This document shows, in pieces, positions 50,422 through 63,125 of a DNA stretch of 64,000 nt. The stretch lies in assembly GCA_935421135.1 (NCBI GenBank), contig OW285196.1:11405001-11469000 (forward strand), in the 5' to 3' direction. The notes beneath the pieces were generated by a model. That model saw only the letters and a list, made by a program, of their open reading frames with translations. It was not told where the DNA came from and did not search any database. The stretch is from Bugulina stolonifera (taxonomy: Eukaryota; Bryozoa; Gymnolaemata; Cheilostomatida; Bugulidae). A program made the position numbers and the translations under genes. Position 1 is the stretch's first letter. Every line of letters starts with the position of its first letter.

Positions 50422-50944
50422 ATGGCGGGAAAGTGAGTCGCGGAACGTCGAGACCACCAAATTGGGCGTATTTGGTGGGACAGGGTATTATCATTGAGTG
50501 ATCGCTCTTTCCTTTTACACTCTTTGCCCATTACAAGTATACATTGTATATAGACACTCAATTCAAAATTATGTTGTAGAATGCAACGCAGCATATTCTT
50601 ACAAATACAAATCAGATGTAATAATACAAGTGCGTTATCTGGCTAAATGGCCGAAGGGGCTTCAGACCTTCTGTAGATGCTTTAAATTTCAAAACGCGTT
50701 TGGTTAGATTTCATGAGTCAATCGGATGAGATTAGAATAATCCGATGTACATCAAGGCACGAGATTAGTTGGTCCTCCATCGTATAGGAAGTTGCTGACA
50801 GACTAATGTTATTGTAATGTAGTTTGATTGCATGATGTTTCTACAGTTTCCTGATACCAATCCTATTTAGTGGACATCCGCTAAGCTGAGACTAGGACAA
50901 GTACTACAGGATGGAACTTGAGACTGTGATTATTAGGCTGACAG

Positions 50945-51285
50945 ATCAGAAAGTTTACCAGTGAATTGCTCCACTATTCTGGTATTCCAACAAGACAACT
51001 TAGTGAGTATTATTACTAGTTGCATCACTAAACGAAATATCACCTACAATTATTGCGCAATTTCAGACTTCAGTGACTCACTAACTTGATTTACATTTTA
51101 TAAAACATACATGAACTTTACTCTACATATCTCTCTAATTAGATTTTCATGGTGAACAAGTTCCTCCCCATTTGATAGATGCTAAGCTTTTAACTGAGGC
51201 TCCCTTCCTCCAGTTATTAGTCAATTTGGAGTCTTATATTTTTTATAAAAGATCAAACTCAAAGGGGAATGGCCTGCTCACATAG
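50945..51285 (+). CDS. Last two exons of an unrecognised gene (tentative)
   Basis: Exon 50945-51002 (CTGACAG acceptor, GTGAGT donor) encodes IRKFTSELLHYSGIPTRQL. Exon 51143-51285 (CTAATTAG acceptor) continues in matching phase 1 with FHGEQVPPHLIDAKLLTEAP, then FLQLLVNLESYIFYK, to a TAG stop. The composition and phase match look genuine. A possible first exon, ATGGCGGGAAA|GTGAGT at 50422-50432, lies upstream, but its phase does not join directly. I do not recognise the family. Confidence 0.42.
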
Positions 51286-53479
51286 CAGCTATGAGTTTCA
51301 CCTATGGTCGCAAACCACAATCTAGTGTACTACATGATTGTATACTGTATCCGCTGTACTTCGACAAGTCATAGGTTTAAAAGTTGAACCCCATGACTCG
51401 TGAAATTTGCCAAATATAACAGTAGTCTGCTACTTCTGCTGTATCTTGCAGCTGCTATGTGAGCACAGTGTAAGACTGGGTCATCAAAAGTCTATTTTTA
51501 TTGGACTTGGTTTTAATGTATCGACATTTATAATATTAATTATAGATACAACATTCAAATCACCTCTTGCAACTTATGCATCTTAAAACTACATGACTTG
51601 TATATTTATAATTGTTTATTACTTAATAACAAAAAAACATGAAATGTTAGAAAATGTACAGCATATAATGTACAAGAAAATGATATTATCTGGTTATGCT
51701 TAGTCTTATAAAACAAGTGAATAAAATTGTTTTATAAATAATGTCATATTAATTTTTATATTATAAAGCATCCTTACTTTCCAGAAATAGCAAAGATATG
51801 GTAGGAGATCAAACTTTATTGGTGGTTCAGCAGTAAATTACATGTAATTGGATTTATAGCGAAATACAAATGCTAGCTAATCCGGGAACTGAACTACAGG
51901 GTATGTTTTAGTAGACATAGCCTGAGACACTCTTGACTTCTCACTCACTAGCATGGTCAGTAGACCCAGCTGTTTAGTCTCTGAACTCGAGAACCCAGGT
52001 TATTTGTGTAATTGGTGCTACACACCTTCTTCCCAGCATAATCACTGTCTGGTGTCTGGATGATTTTGAACTGCAAGTGCTTGCTGGTGCCACATTGTCA
52101 TCTCCCATGCCCTGTAATCCTTGTTCATTCACTGATAATCCTCAAGATGTTGTCATTTATTACACAATAAGTATATTTATAGATATGCATGTACCGGTTT
52201 AATACAAAACATTCACCATTGTATGGTTTACACATTCAGTGGTGAATATTAATCGCTCATACACAGAAGTGGTTGAGCATAGTAATCAAAATGGTGCCCC
52301 ATTTATAGCAGTAGATCTCTTATTCCCATGTCTTATGTGACAATTAGTATAAGCAGGAACTACCACCAAGTTTGTGGCATGCTCAAAATTACATTTACAA
52401 AAAATGCGTGTGTTGGGTTATGCTCTACTACGCTATAATTATATTATACGATGCTGTACTACAGCATGCTATGTTGTGCCACATACTTCATGGCTTGCAT
52501 AGCACAGCATGATGTTATTGTTATGTCATGGTGAATACTAGATCACAGTAATTTGTAAACTGGGAGTTGTCTCACTCATCATTAAAATTGATTGGATTGG
52601 TGTAGTAGTTGTCTGCTCTATGTTCTTGCATACAGCTGAATCAATGTACGAACTACATTTACTAAGGAAGCTACTTGACAACTCTTCTTATGATGGGTCC
52701 ATACCACATATTATTTTCCCTGTACTATAGCACAATATTGCCTCTTCATCAAATATGGTTATTAAATTACCATGAGTTTCAACTTTCAAGTTTTATATGC
52801 TGACTGTTGTTACAAATATATGGAATAATAACATCGATAACAGATATGACTACCCCAATGTCGTTTTCTATCAACTTGAAGAGCGGTCATGTTTGACTTT
52901 CACGGCAAATTGTATCGATATGTTATTATATTCAACTTATCCCCAGGGTTATCGATTGTCACATTTTAGTATTATTTATATTGTTCATGACTGTGCTGAT
53001 ATTTTACCTTAATCACTTTCGGATACAAGTGTATCATCTTGTGTACATGCAGTAGTTAATGTTCTATAAGATTATTATTATATATTATTTCATTATCATT
53101 ATTATTACCAATAGCTAGTTGATTTAAAACTTTCCTTGCAAGAGAACTTTTTCGTGGGCGGCAAGCAATTTTCTTCCATATCTCCAGATTTAGCCCCCCT
53201 CCTCCCCACCCACTTTTCTCAATTATAGTTTGAGCCAGTTTCAAAGTTTCCAACCTGAAGGGGATCAATCTGCCGTTTGCACTTACTTTTAATATGACTG
53301 AAAATTTGGCCTTAAGTGTACAAACCAAGCAACCATGGTGACGAAGCAAAGTTATTTACACAAGTGTAAACAACAACAAGTGTGCTGCCCATGAAATATC
53401 GAGATATTTTCACAAATGACATTTAGAAGAGGGTCGTAAACAAGTTATTTGCATGTAAGCGAAGAGGTTTGGTAAATAC
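51286..53479. other. Spacer, no gene seen
   Basis: A minus-strand frame at 53290-53349 ends in a good GTAAGT donor (LRHHGCLVCTLKAKF), but no partner exon was found. No repeats recognised. Confidence 0.4.
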
Positions 53480-54142
53480 TGTAATGGTTTCTGTGATTTG
53501 GTGCGGTCGTCCTTGGACGACTATCGACCCAGAAATGAAGTGCCTATGAGTGGTAATAGGACTTCGCATTACATGAAAGATCGAGCGGTCTCAGTAGCCC
53601 AAATACTACCAAAGACGACCCATCTGATCTCAAGTCCGACCTTCAGACTATACAGTGAAAGAGAGTAGTTCAACCTAGTAGGCGGTTCGCAAAGCGAATG
53701 ACCTAGTAAAAGGAAGAGAAAGTCCCTGTATCAAGTATAGATGTGTCTTTATTGAAAGCCAAGTGTAGACTGAGACAATGAACAGTAAAACAGTGCCCTT
53801 TACATAGTATAAGGACTTCCGGCCGACGTGACGTCGGGAAAAGACGACGTGTGGTCGTCCGGAAGTTGCGCAACAAGATGGCCGCCGGAAGCCCGACGGC
53901 CGACCCAAAATAGGTCGGGTTCTACAAAAGTTGCTTATAATGGTCCAATTCATGTACAAAATGAATATCAATGGATTCTGAGAGGTCGGGCCTCTGTACA
54001 TGGGTATAAAAGGCATTAAAAGACTTAGATATAATCATATAATTATACACAACAATATAAGAGTAAAGTACAAGCAGATATATACATGTATGCACACAAT
54101 AATGAGTGTCAGATGTAAGATACGACTGGGCGTACCATCACA
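53480..54142 (-). mobile_element. Solo LTR, 663-bp family, copy 3
   Basis: TGTAATGG...CCATCACA flanked by ATAC on both sides (53476-53479 and 54143-54146). Very close to copy 1, including its length of 663 bp and the shared landmark blocks. The 113-codon minus-strand frame inside is nearly the same as the one in copy 1 and is LTR sequence. Confidence 0.9.
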
Positions 54143-55338
54143 ATACCAGCAGTTGGGTAAACAAACATATTGACGTCAATTTATAGCCATTCAGAACCAA
54201 CTGTTTGTGATCCGGAATAAATAGGGATAGAAATCGGGAATTATCTTTTCTTTTCCAGACTCATCATAGCTTCAATTATTATTAATTTCTAACTGGTCGT
54301 AATTATAGGGTAGAATTATTAAACATAGATGTCATGTGTATTGTATATTTTATTATAAATATATGTTATCAATAATAATAACATGAAAGTACTAAAGTTG
54401 TGTTAATAATTGAGAATCAGTATGCAAATACATGTAGTTATAAATACACATGTAAGTTACGTGTATATTGAATATTATACAGAATCATAATTCTAAGGAT
54501 ATAAATAATTGTTGTTATTTCCAAAATACACAGAGGTATTTAGGGAATGGGTAATAAGCCCATCCGTATGTTATAATCTATAGTCTAAGGAAACCAGTCA
54601 CTGCACCAATTATGGTAAATTCAATCTAGATTACAAGACTGTAGATTATGAACACCGTAGTACAATGTAGATAGTTTTTATCTTGTATATAAATGAGTTG
54701 GTTACATAATATCATAGGTTCAGTAAGTAAATCAGTGTACATCTGCCAAAGGAAATTTATTGAATATCGGTCATTTTGTTCAGAGCTGTAAGCTATTACT
54801 AGTATAATAATACAAGCTATACAAGCTATACAAGCTATACAAGCTATACAAGAGAGCATATGCCCTCTTGCATAGCTTGTATAGCATTGTTTAGTATATC
54901 TAACCTATTAGAGGCTGAATGACATATTATTAGGAATTGATGTACCACTTAGAACCCAAAGAATGGGTTTGGTGGTCTGGCTACTGGAGTGTGGGTCGAT
55001 TTTGGTCTTCTCCTTTTTCCTACCTAATAAAATAAATGATTACGATATAATAACTACATGTATTGCAGTGTGGTTGCTACATGTAGGTGTGTCTATTGTC
55101 GCTGCTAAATTTCAGTTATTGATTAAAATTGTTCATTTATTACTTGTAGCTTATTCGCCAGTAGTTGTTAGCCCATTTTAAATTCAAGCCTTCTGCTACA
55201 TTTTTAGTATTCACTTTATTGCTGAATTGATGCATACTAAGATTTTCACTTTTTTTGCTATAACTTCTTGTTTTCTAAATAAAAGCCTCCTCACCAGAAT
55301 AAAAATGGAAAATAATATTTCGCTAAATTTTAATTTAT
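54143..55338. other. Spacer between LTR and Reeler 3 gene
   Basis: Contains the palindromic repeat at 54812-54890. The rest is A+T-rich without a supported gene. Confidence 0.45.
54812..54890. repeat. 9-bp tandem repeat ending in a palindrome
   Basis: Four to five units of CTATACAAG run into AGAGAGCATATGCCCTCTTG and then the inverse CATAGCTTGTATAGC, so array and end can fold back on themselves. Confidence 0.85.
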
Positions 55339-57886
55339 TTATTCTGCATTATACATATTGCTAGCTTTTACCTGTCCACTAGGCTTAGGTCGAGTTCTCC
55401 TGGGTCCACTTTTACTGCGTCTGTTACCTACATAGCAAAAGTTCAGTTAAATGGTTTTATCATCATCATCACCATTATTAGTTTTAACTGTTATAATTTT
55501 CGTTGCAAGGAGGTCAAGCTGGTTAATGTATCTGTCTACAGACTGTACAAAGTGATTAAGCAGATCCGAAAATTTTTACAATGCAACATGATTCAACCTA
55601 ATCTAGTCTAATTATAGTCTGAATTCACAGACCCGGCTATTTTTTTAGTTACTGCTATTTTGGTTGACTACCTCATTTTGGGACACTTCAATAACAAACA
55701 TGTAGAGTGTATATATGACAGCATCTTCTTAGCCTGTGGTTTTAACTAATCAATATACATGTAGTATCAAACAATAATTTCGGGTTTTGAGCTTTAACCA
55801 TAGATACATGTAGTTAGCCAGATCTCAGAATGCTAGTTAGTTTAAAGTTCGTGAAAGTACTACCAACCTTCTCTTGCTGGTACGCTAAGTCCTACCCAGT
55901 AAGAATCCTGTTGAGTTACTACAGTTGCTCTGTAAAAGTACTACAGCTACTGAACTCGTTTCAGTGAAACCACAATGATCAATACAATAACAATGTAGAT
56001 GTACATGTACATGTAGATGCGTTCTAGATCCATCTGCATTCTGGTAGATCTGGAGTATTACAAAAACCATAGAATAAATAAAGTAATTGTGGTCATTTCT
56101 ACAAACATGTGTAATTATACTTGTACATGTAGTGAATATCTTTGAGCTGCATTGATGAGGTGTCAAACACCTGGACAACACTCTGTATGCAGATTGAGTA
56201 TATAAATATTGCGTCAGTGTTTTTACACCTCATCAGTTGAGCTTAGAGTTATCCCTGGGAGGACACCTTGGCAATATTGTCGCATACTCTCAGCAAAGAG
56301 TATTTAGAAGCTGTGAAATATACTAAATCAGAGATCTCGAGCTGCCGAAGGCAGCGAGACTTATATGTGTATATACATACATGCATATGTATATCAACAT
56401 AATTATTGTTGTGATCACGGGCGCTAGTAATATATAGTTTCTATAGTAAACATGAACATGGTATGGGGATTTCCTATGCACAAAATATAGATAGGTCTAC
56501 TAAGGTAATGGCATACACTGTACAATATTATGCATGTAGACAGCCATGTTAGCTACAACTACCTAATTAGTGCAATTTCTATTCCATCATTATCAAGGTA
56601 GGAGATGTTTACATTGTGAGCTATCCCAACGTAATTTATTTAAGTATAGATAAACAAAACCTACCGACTTATACTCCTCAGAGTGACCAGCCCCTAGCAG
56701 CTCTCACTGCCAGGTGCCAGTGCTGGCCAACTCCCTGTGAGAAAGGCCCATATAACATGGCCTTTATTGGCAGGAGTAGAGGAGTTGCCTTGCAGCCATG
56801 CTGGCTTGCATGACCCCAAGGACTTTGATATGAGGCACAGGAGCAATTGTGGGTGGATGCTCTTCCTAACACCACCTTGACCGGAATTTGAACCTCGAAC
56901 TTTCAGCATGAAAGCTCAGCATTCTAACCCCTAGGCCACGGCTGCTTCCTTATAGATACATGTATAAATGTAGAACTTAAACCAAAGAAGAACAGAAAAA
57001 TAGAAAGAATCTAATTTAATTGCTTACACGCATCGGAGTCCTTCACCAGCATTTGCATTCACAGTTATTTGAAACCTGCCCTTTAGTTTCTGATTGGCAT
57101 TTGTGTGAGTGATGCCTTGTGGGATTCCGGCTTGAAAACAAACACCTTTGTAGCCGGCTGTTGCTCTGACCCTCCCAACAGGACGATTAGATTGATCCCG
57201 AACTTGAGCTAAGATACCTTTAAATGGGCTGTTAACACTCACTGAAACATTCAACAGAGAAGTATAGTTGATTTTGAGCATCCAGATATCAAAGATAATA
57301 TTATATGGTGCATTTGTGCAATTAGTCTGTTACAAGACTCTGTGCTGGCTGATTTAAAGATGCGACACACTCTGACATTTATAGCATGCATAATCTAGTG
57401 GTGATAAGATGAACGAGAAAGCCGTAGCTTGTTGATACAGGGATGCACTACAAAATCCCATCATTCCCCTGGGTGTGCGTACTACTGAGCATCAATTGTA
57501 TATCAATTCGCCTGGATGTTATGCAATCCATTGTTCACCTTACAACTATTGATCTACATGTAGGTACATGTAATAAGTTGTCCAACTACTGAGAATTATG
57601 TGCAAGTGTTCGCCCTTGAGGGAAACGTAATCACACTACGAATGTAAGCCCACAATTCATACAATAAATACTTACAAATAATCACAGCACCACTACTCCT
57701 CATTAGCTTGCGACAGCTTATTCTGGGTCGTGGACCAGTCTGCCGTGGTGGAAACGCATGCCCACGCCCATCAGAGAGCCGACTTGGTTGCAGGTTAGTA
57801 CAGGCGCCCTCAGGTGCACCATTGGGAAATGCCAGAGTAGAGGAACAACAATAAACCAGTAGAATAATCCATGAGAGACGTGCCAT
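55339..57886 (-). CDS. Secreted Reeler-domain protein 3 with Arg-rich tail
   Basis: Four exons: 57676-57886, 57028-57241, 55868-55929 and 55339-55427, phases 1, 2, 1, total 191 aa. A signal peptide (MARLSWIILLVYCCSSTLA) precedes FPNGAPEGACTNLQPS, then RPRISCRKL, FKGILAQVRDQS, PVGRVRA, ITHTNANQK, RFQITV and ATVVTQQDSYWVGLSVP, a textbook Reeler order with the A-T-V-V...Y-W-V end. The final exon adds NRRSKSGPRRTRPKPSGQ and ten more residues before a stop that overlaps AATAAA. A donor-like CAG|GTAAAAG inside it could allow a different end. The start codon lies six bases into an exon after a good acceptor, so there is a non-coding first exon, probably ending at 59888 (GAG|GTGAGT). Shares intron positions with Reeler 1 and 2. 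Confidence 0.84.
56690..56945 (-). mobile_element. tRNA-derived SINE
   Basis: Minus-strand unit beginning with an A-box-like GTGGCCTAGGGGTTAGAATG and a B-box AGGTTCAAATTCC, followed by AGGAAGAGCATCCACCC, a phrase reminiscent of tRNA-SINE bodies in molluscs and other invertebrates. It lies in an intron of Reeler 3. The overlapping short open frames are repeat sequence. Confidence 0.75.
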
Positions 57887-57892
57887 TTTTTC

Positions 57893-60800
57893 CTGGAAAG
57901 AAATAAAATTCATATGTCAGGCATTACAGGAAGAAAATTTATTGCTGTGTTTGACAATGGGCAATAATAGTTATGGAAGAAAACATCTGACAAGGTAGTG
58001 TTAGTTATTGCAGACAAGCAAACTGATCAAGTACGACTTAAAATGGTAATAAAAGATACAAAAGTTAATATTTGGGAAACAGAGAAAATGTAGAGTTGTA
58101 TGCATTGTAGTACTAAGATACTCTGTTCAACAGTGTTTCCAATTTTGGCCAGAATAATAATTATACTGTAGGCCTACAACTAACTACATTGTATATGCCA
58201 GTGTAGGAAAATCATGCTCTGTCAGATACATTGTAAACCACTGTTCACCATTGATTTGTGTAGGCAAGGCTGTGTTATAGATCTAAATACCTAGATATTT
58301 TTCTGATTTTGGTAGAGCCTCCATTTGAATGCATTTTAGCCAATAGACTTTAAGACAAATGTAGCACAACTCTTCGTTAGCCAGAGTTTTCTACCCCAGC
58401 ACAGAGTTTGAATAGGTGCCATTCGATCACTGTTACTACTTCCATAACAAATGCATACCCAGGGAGATAGGGTCATGCTTCAAAATTTACATGTATATAT
58501 TGGAAAATGTCTTTAGCATTTTGTGTGAATGTTAACAAAGTATCACAAAACTAGTGATAAATTTATAATTATTCAAAATTCATAAACTTCATGTTAAAAA
58601 TTATTCACTTGCTTATAAATAATATTTGCACATTATTATTGTTTCATAAGTTTTATCATGTTTGAATGGGTGGAATTGAAGTCTAGCCAGTCGGAAAGTA
58701 AATAGTAAATTCATAATCCAAGAGGATTTTCTATATATTCCTATCACAACTACATTGTACTTTTAGGTTGCATGTACATGTTGGTTTGCAACAGAATTAG
58801 TGGGCTCGAATCTCAGCCACAAGAGAAAAAGTACATAGTGTTTACTCAGTTACAACAAGGCCATGGATTTGATTAATGTGTGTGAGGATCTAAGGCTTGA
58901 TAGTATCTGTTAATCTCCAACATGCAAGATTTGTAAATCTTGAATTTAAATCAGGCTTATCTTGCAATAAACCGGATGTAATTATATCTTCTCTCTTCAG
59001 ATAATCCTTGGGAATACCTTTAATAATGACAGTGTTTTACGTCTTTTCTACTTAGTCTTAAGTTAATAACATTAGCAAAGCATTTGGAAACTTGCCAGGT
59101 AGAGTTCGTGATTAGAATTTCAAATTTGCAGCCACTCAGAATTCTGAGGCATTAAAATTCACTAAATACGTAACAAGAAACTTCATATATGTTATATAAG
59201 TTAGTGTGGAATGTAGCGAATCTTTACTAAATGAGAGTTGTCTTCTATTTCTTTTGTGAGTTGTCTGCTCTTAGCTCAAACCACAACCTCTACATATAGA
59301 CGTTCCCTATCACCAATTTAGGAATTCTTTAGCAAGTTCAGTTAAGCTTGCTCATGATACTCTCCACCACATATTTCTATGCTCTATTTGTGATTATGTT
59401 ATTATTTCTTGTAGAGCTACAACTGTAGTCTTCTACATGTGCAGAAGAGTTAATGGCCCCCAGCAATAATGTACATGAATTGAATGCTCATGGGCAGTGC
59501 GTACATAAAGATTTCTTTTTATACATCACAGTATTGTTGAGCACCTGTGCCAACTCCAAACCATTATAACACGTTTAAAAATTAATTAATTAATTAATTA
59601 AACAACACGAAGCTTTTTCCCATTTTGAATTTCCTCCACAACTACATGTACATGTATAACAGAATTTATTCAAACTTTTAACACAAATGTTTTTTAAAAT
59701 AACTGTGTAGCATCATTTACGTTTTCACTATTGGGGTGCTCATTCCAACGCCCAAATGACCATGGGTGCATTTGTAACCTAAGCTACGTTTTGTGTCATT
59801 TCCTGGCCTGTATGCTATATTACACACAAAACAGCAATATGAGAGCAATATTAATACACTTTCATTTACAATGTACATGTAACTCACCTCTCTTTTAACA
59901 CTTCTGCTCTCCTCGTTGATTACTGTTAAAATGATTTAACTCTAATTTACCAACTTAGTGGAAGTTAATGTAGCGTGAAAGAAATTGTTTTCCCTTAAAA
60001 GCTCTTAATCCAGCTATAATCTATGATATGAGTATGAGCAGTTGTATAACTGCTAGCCTTAGAGCAAAGTTGTATGAAAGTATGGAAGGAAGGTGAACAT
60101 TATTCAGGGATAAACGATTATATTCACGTGGTTGTCCACGTGCATGCTCTGCCTCGATGTCAAGACTCAAGCCCTTTGAAGTTTGATGAAATTAGGATAG
60201 GATATTGAAACACAAGGCATGGCAAAACTGACAGTACAGAGAGGGTTGGTACTCAGGCTACAGGCTGATACTCGCTAGAGATCTGAGGACATTCTGAGCA
60301 GTAGCTACAGGAACCAAGGGCTACACACATCTGTGTGCTACATGTAGGTAGTCATTGTGAAAGGTGCCAGATCACAGAGCCTGGGCTATTGATGAGAATT
60401 GGGGGAGGCCTACCCAACACACCATCTTTGATAGTCAACTGAGAACACTATTTATTTGGTAATGAGGCTAGTTGGCGTCTTGTAGGAGTTTGTCAGAACA
60501 TCTACTGGTTAAATGTTCACTTGTTTAATAGGAAGATGAAATCCTATGACAAAGGTATATCCATCTGCATGTACAAGGATAACAAATCTCAAACACCACA
60601 ATTCCCACCAGAAATGAGAAACTTTAGGCCTAATTATTTTAATGTTGTAATAAAATCATTTTTAAATAGTATTGGTGCAGTGTAAGTGAGGCCTATTTTA
60701 AGATGAGAAAATACATTTCAAATATTATTTTTATTGATGTAAATAAATGTTGAAATAGATATAATATTGCATGACATCACACAAACATGAGAAAGAGATT

Positions 60801-61434
60801 ACGCTATTGTACACAAAAAAACAGCATTCCACTATTATAAAAAACAGTACTATGTGTGCTCCTATATAATAGTACTACATAAATAAATATAACAAACAAA
60901 TTTTTCAGGGGCCACCAAAGAGAGAAGATCTCTTAGAATATGCACCTAACTTTGCCCACATGACCAAAGACCAGACTATACTTCTATCGTCATTTTTACT
61001 ATCTTTGGCTTTTGTCTCAGACGCGGCAGTATAAAAGTAGAAAACTAATCACTCAAGTATATCCATGATTGTCTCACCATAAAAAATGTATCATATAAGT
61101 CTTAGGTTCTAAGTCTCAAGTTCTAAGTCTTAAGTTCTAAGTCTTAAGTTCTAAGTCTAAAGAGAAACCAACCACTATCTTGTCATTATCAAAAAGGATG
61201 AAAATATTTTTTCCCAAAAAATACAGAAACATTAATTATAATTTCCTATACTCCGAGTTCTATCGCAATGCAAAGTGTAATAATATAATTATGTACATGT
61301 GTGTACAATGTTTTTGGTCCAGGAGTAGTACCTATTTAGGGGAAACCCGGCGACTCTAGATGGATGACTTCTAGACTTCTACTGCCATTTCCTAATATTA
61401 ATTATATATGCAAAAATGAGAAATGAAGGAGAGA
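57893..61434. other. 5' intron of Reeler 3 and intergenic spacer
   Basis: 57893-59887 is probably the 5' UTR intron of Reeler 3. Beyond it lie (AATT)n at 59581-59600, a 13-14-bp tandem repeat AGTCTTAAGTTCTA at 61098-61160, and the 3' flank of the palmitoyltransferase. No gene seen. Confidence 0.4.
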
Positions 61435-62833
61435 TCAAGTGACTGTAATTGTGTGTAAACTCTCTACAGCACGCTCCGGTATAAGATGAAAGTATTCTAG
61501 AAGATTCTTTATCGGACCCCTGGTGAACGGGTTCCTGTACTTTCCTTTGCTGTCTTGTAGGTACTTGTATCTCTTCCAGTTGATATTCTCATTAGTCGTG
61601 ATGTTGGTGAACATCTGTATTGTCTGAAACCAAACACACACATACTTTTAGGTACACTGAAGACCTACAGGTTTATATTTTAATATTAACATAATGCACA
61701 TTGTATGAAAATATGTAAATGGTATTTTGTATTCAGATCAGCAACATCTGTTTATGGACACAATAGTGTTTTTTGGAACTAGAAAATTGAAGTTAATAAC
61801 ACAGATGTTAGTTGTTGGGGGGGGGGGGGGGGCTCCATGATAATATAATATACTTAATATACCTTCTGTGGTCAACTGTACATGAATTTACAAGCCGACT
61901 CCACCACAATGACTAACTGTTACTACACAAAAGAATTAGACTAGCATCACCTGAACAAGAGTAGCCCCAAGAACACCTGGAGCCTAGGGCTATGATGACA
62001 CAACATAAAAGGGTACAGTATAAGAAGCATGTATTGGTGGATATGATATGTTGTAACACATTAATTAGGATTTTCCATCAAAATTTACATAAATCAGAAA
62101 AATGGAAATAACATCTACCACAAACAAGCTAATTATAGAGGATATTAGCTACCAAATACTATGACCCCCTTTTGAAGGAAATGAAGGGAGTTGGGGCCAT
62201 CACCATACAACTTACCGCACCACCAAACACACATATAACAAATCCACCATAAAACGTTTCCAGCACCATTCCAATGCCGAATTGAATTTGCATAGTTCTC
62301 TCCTCCATGTATGGCCATGTTCGTAAAGAGAGGTAGTAGCCAATCAAAATAGATCCACATATGCCCATAGCAAATATTGAAAAACTACCCCTGAAATGAT
62401 TGGTAAATACGATATTAAACAATACCTGCCATTAAATCAATGGCAGGTATAACAGTACCAAATGCGAAATTTCATAACATTTTGGGTTGATCAACTTCTT
62501 TATAATTATTAAACATCATAAATAAACAAATTGAAGCAGATTCGCATTTGGTACGTCAGATGCAATGCTATACTAAGTTGATGGAACTTAGTCTAGCATT
62601 GCCATTTATGTAGACAAGTTAGGAGAAGGGTTGACCCCACCCTAGCTTAGTATCGTCTAATACTTACAGTAGCTAGGAATAGGCCGACTGTCATAGCCAA
62701 GGCGTAGAGCGAAAGTGGAATGGAGATGTATATGATGACGGAAGAGCCTTCCATGAGATAGAGGCTATAGAGCAGGTGCATACTGATTATAAAGTTCAAG
62801 GACACAAAGACTGTGAATCCAAAGAACCAGTGT
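61435..62833 (-). CDS. DHHC palmitoyltransferase (ZDHHC13/17-like), 3' part
   Basis: Last exon 61435-61623 encodes QMFTNITTNENINWKRYKY, then NPFTRGPIKNLLEYF to a stop. This contains the TTxE motif and the C-terminal N-P...G...N segment of DHHC S-acyltransferases, closest in memory to ZDHHC17 (TTNERMN...RYKHF). Two upstream exons both enter in phase 2 and leave in phase 0. X (62668-62833) encodes HWFFGFTVFVSLNFIISMHL to PLSLYALAMTVGLFLAT. Y (62216-62390) encodes GSFSIFAMGICGSILIGYYL to YGGFVICVFGGA. Each supplies two membrane helices and joins the last exon in frame, while X to Y gives an immediate stop. The DHHC cysteine-rich exon and any ankyrin repeats were not found and probably lie beyond the window. 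A 16-base G run (61817-61832) is in the intron. Confidence 0.75.
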
Positions 62834-62934
62834 CTGCAACGAGTAACAAAAACTGGATCAAGGTCATAGAAATAGAATACAGGTCAAGGTAACAACAGAA
62901 GCAGAAAGAGGTGAGGTAGTTGTTTTTGTTAGTA

Positions 62935-63125
62935 CAGTGAAACTTGCTTAATTCAAATTCGGATAATTCAAAAACTTTGGTTAGTTCAAACTATTAGCCT
63001 TGGTCCCTGCTGAGAACTATAATAATAATTTATATAATATATAAGTGATCTTATAATTCAAACTCAGGCCTAATTCAAACCAATTATGGTGGCCCCTTGG
63101 AGTTTGAATTAAGCAAGTTTCACTG
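62935..63125. mobile_element. Pogo/Tigger-like MITE
   Basis: 191-bp element with inverted ends CAGTGAAACTTGCTTAATTC AAA and the mirror, and GTTTGAATTAAGCAAG inside the right end. CAGTG-starting ends are typical of pogo-derived MITEs. TA is present before the left end; the right flank is CA, so the duplication is not intact. It lies just upstream of the palmitoyltransferase exons. Confidence 0.7.

Noticed and set aside
56616..56909. Short open frames on both strands
   Set aside because: They sit inside the tRNA-derived SINE.
62145..62360. 71-codon Trp-rich frame over exon Y
   Set aside because: Wrong frame. The phase-2 frame with two hydrophobic helices joins the last exon correctly.
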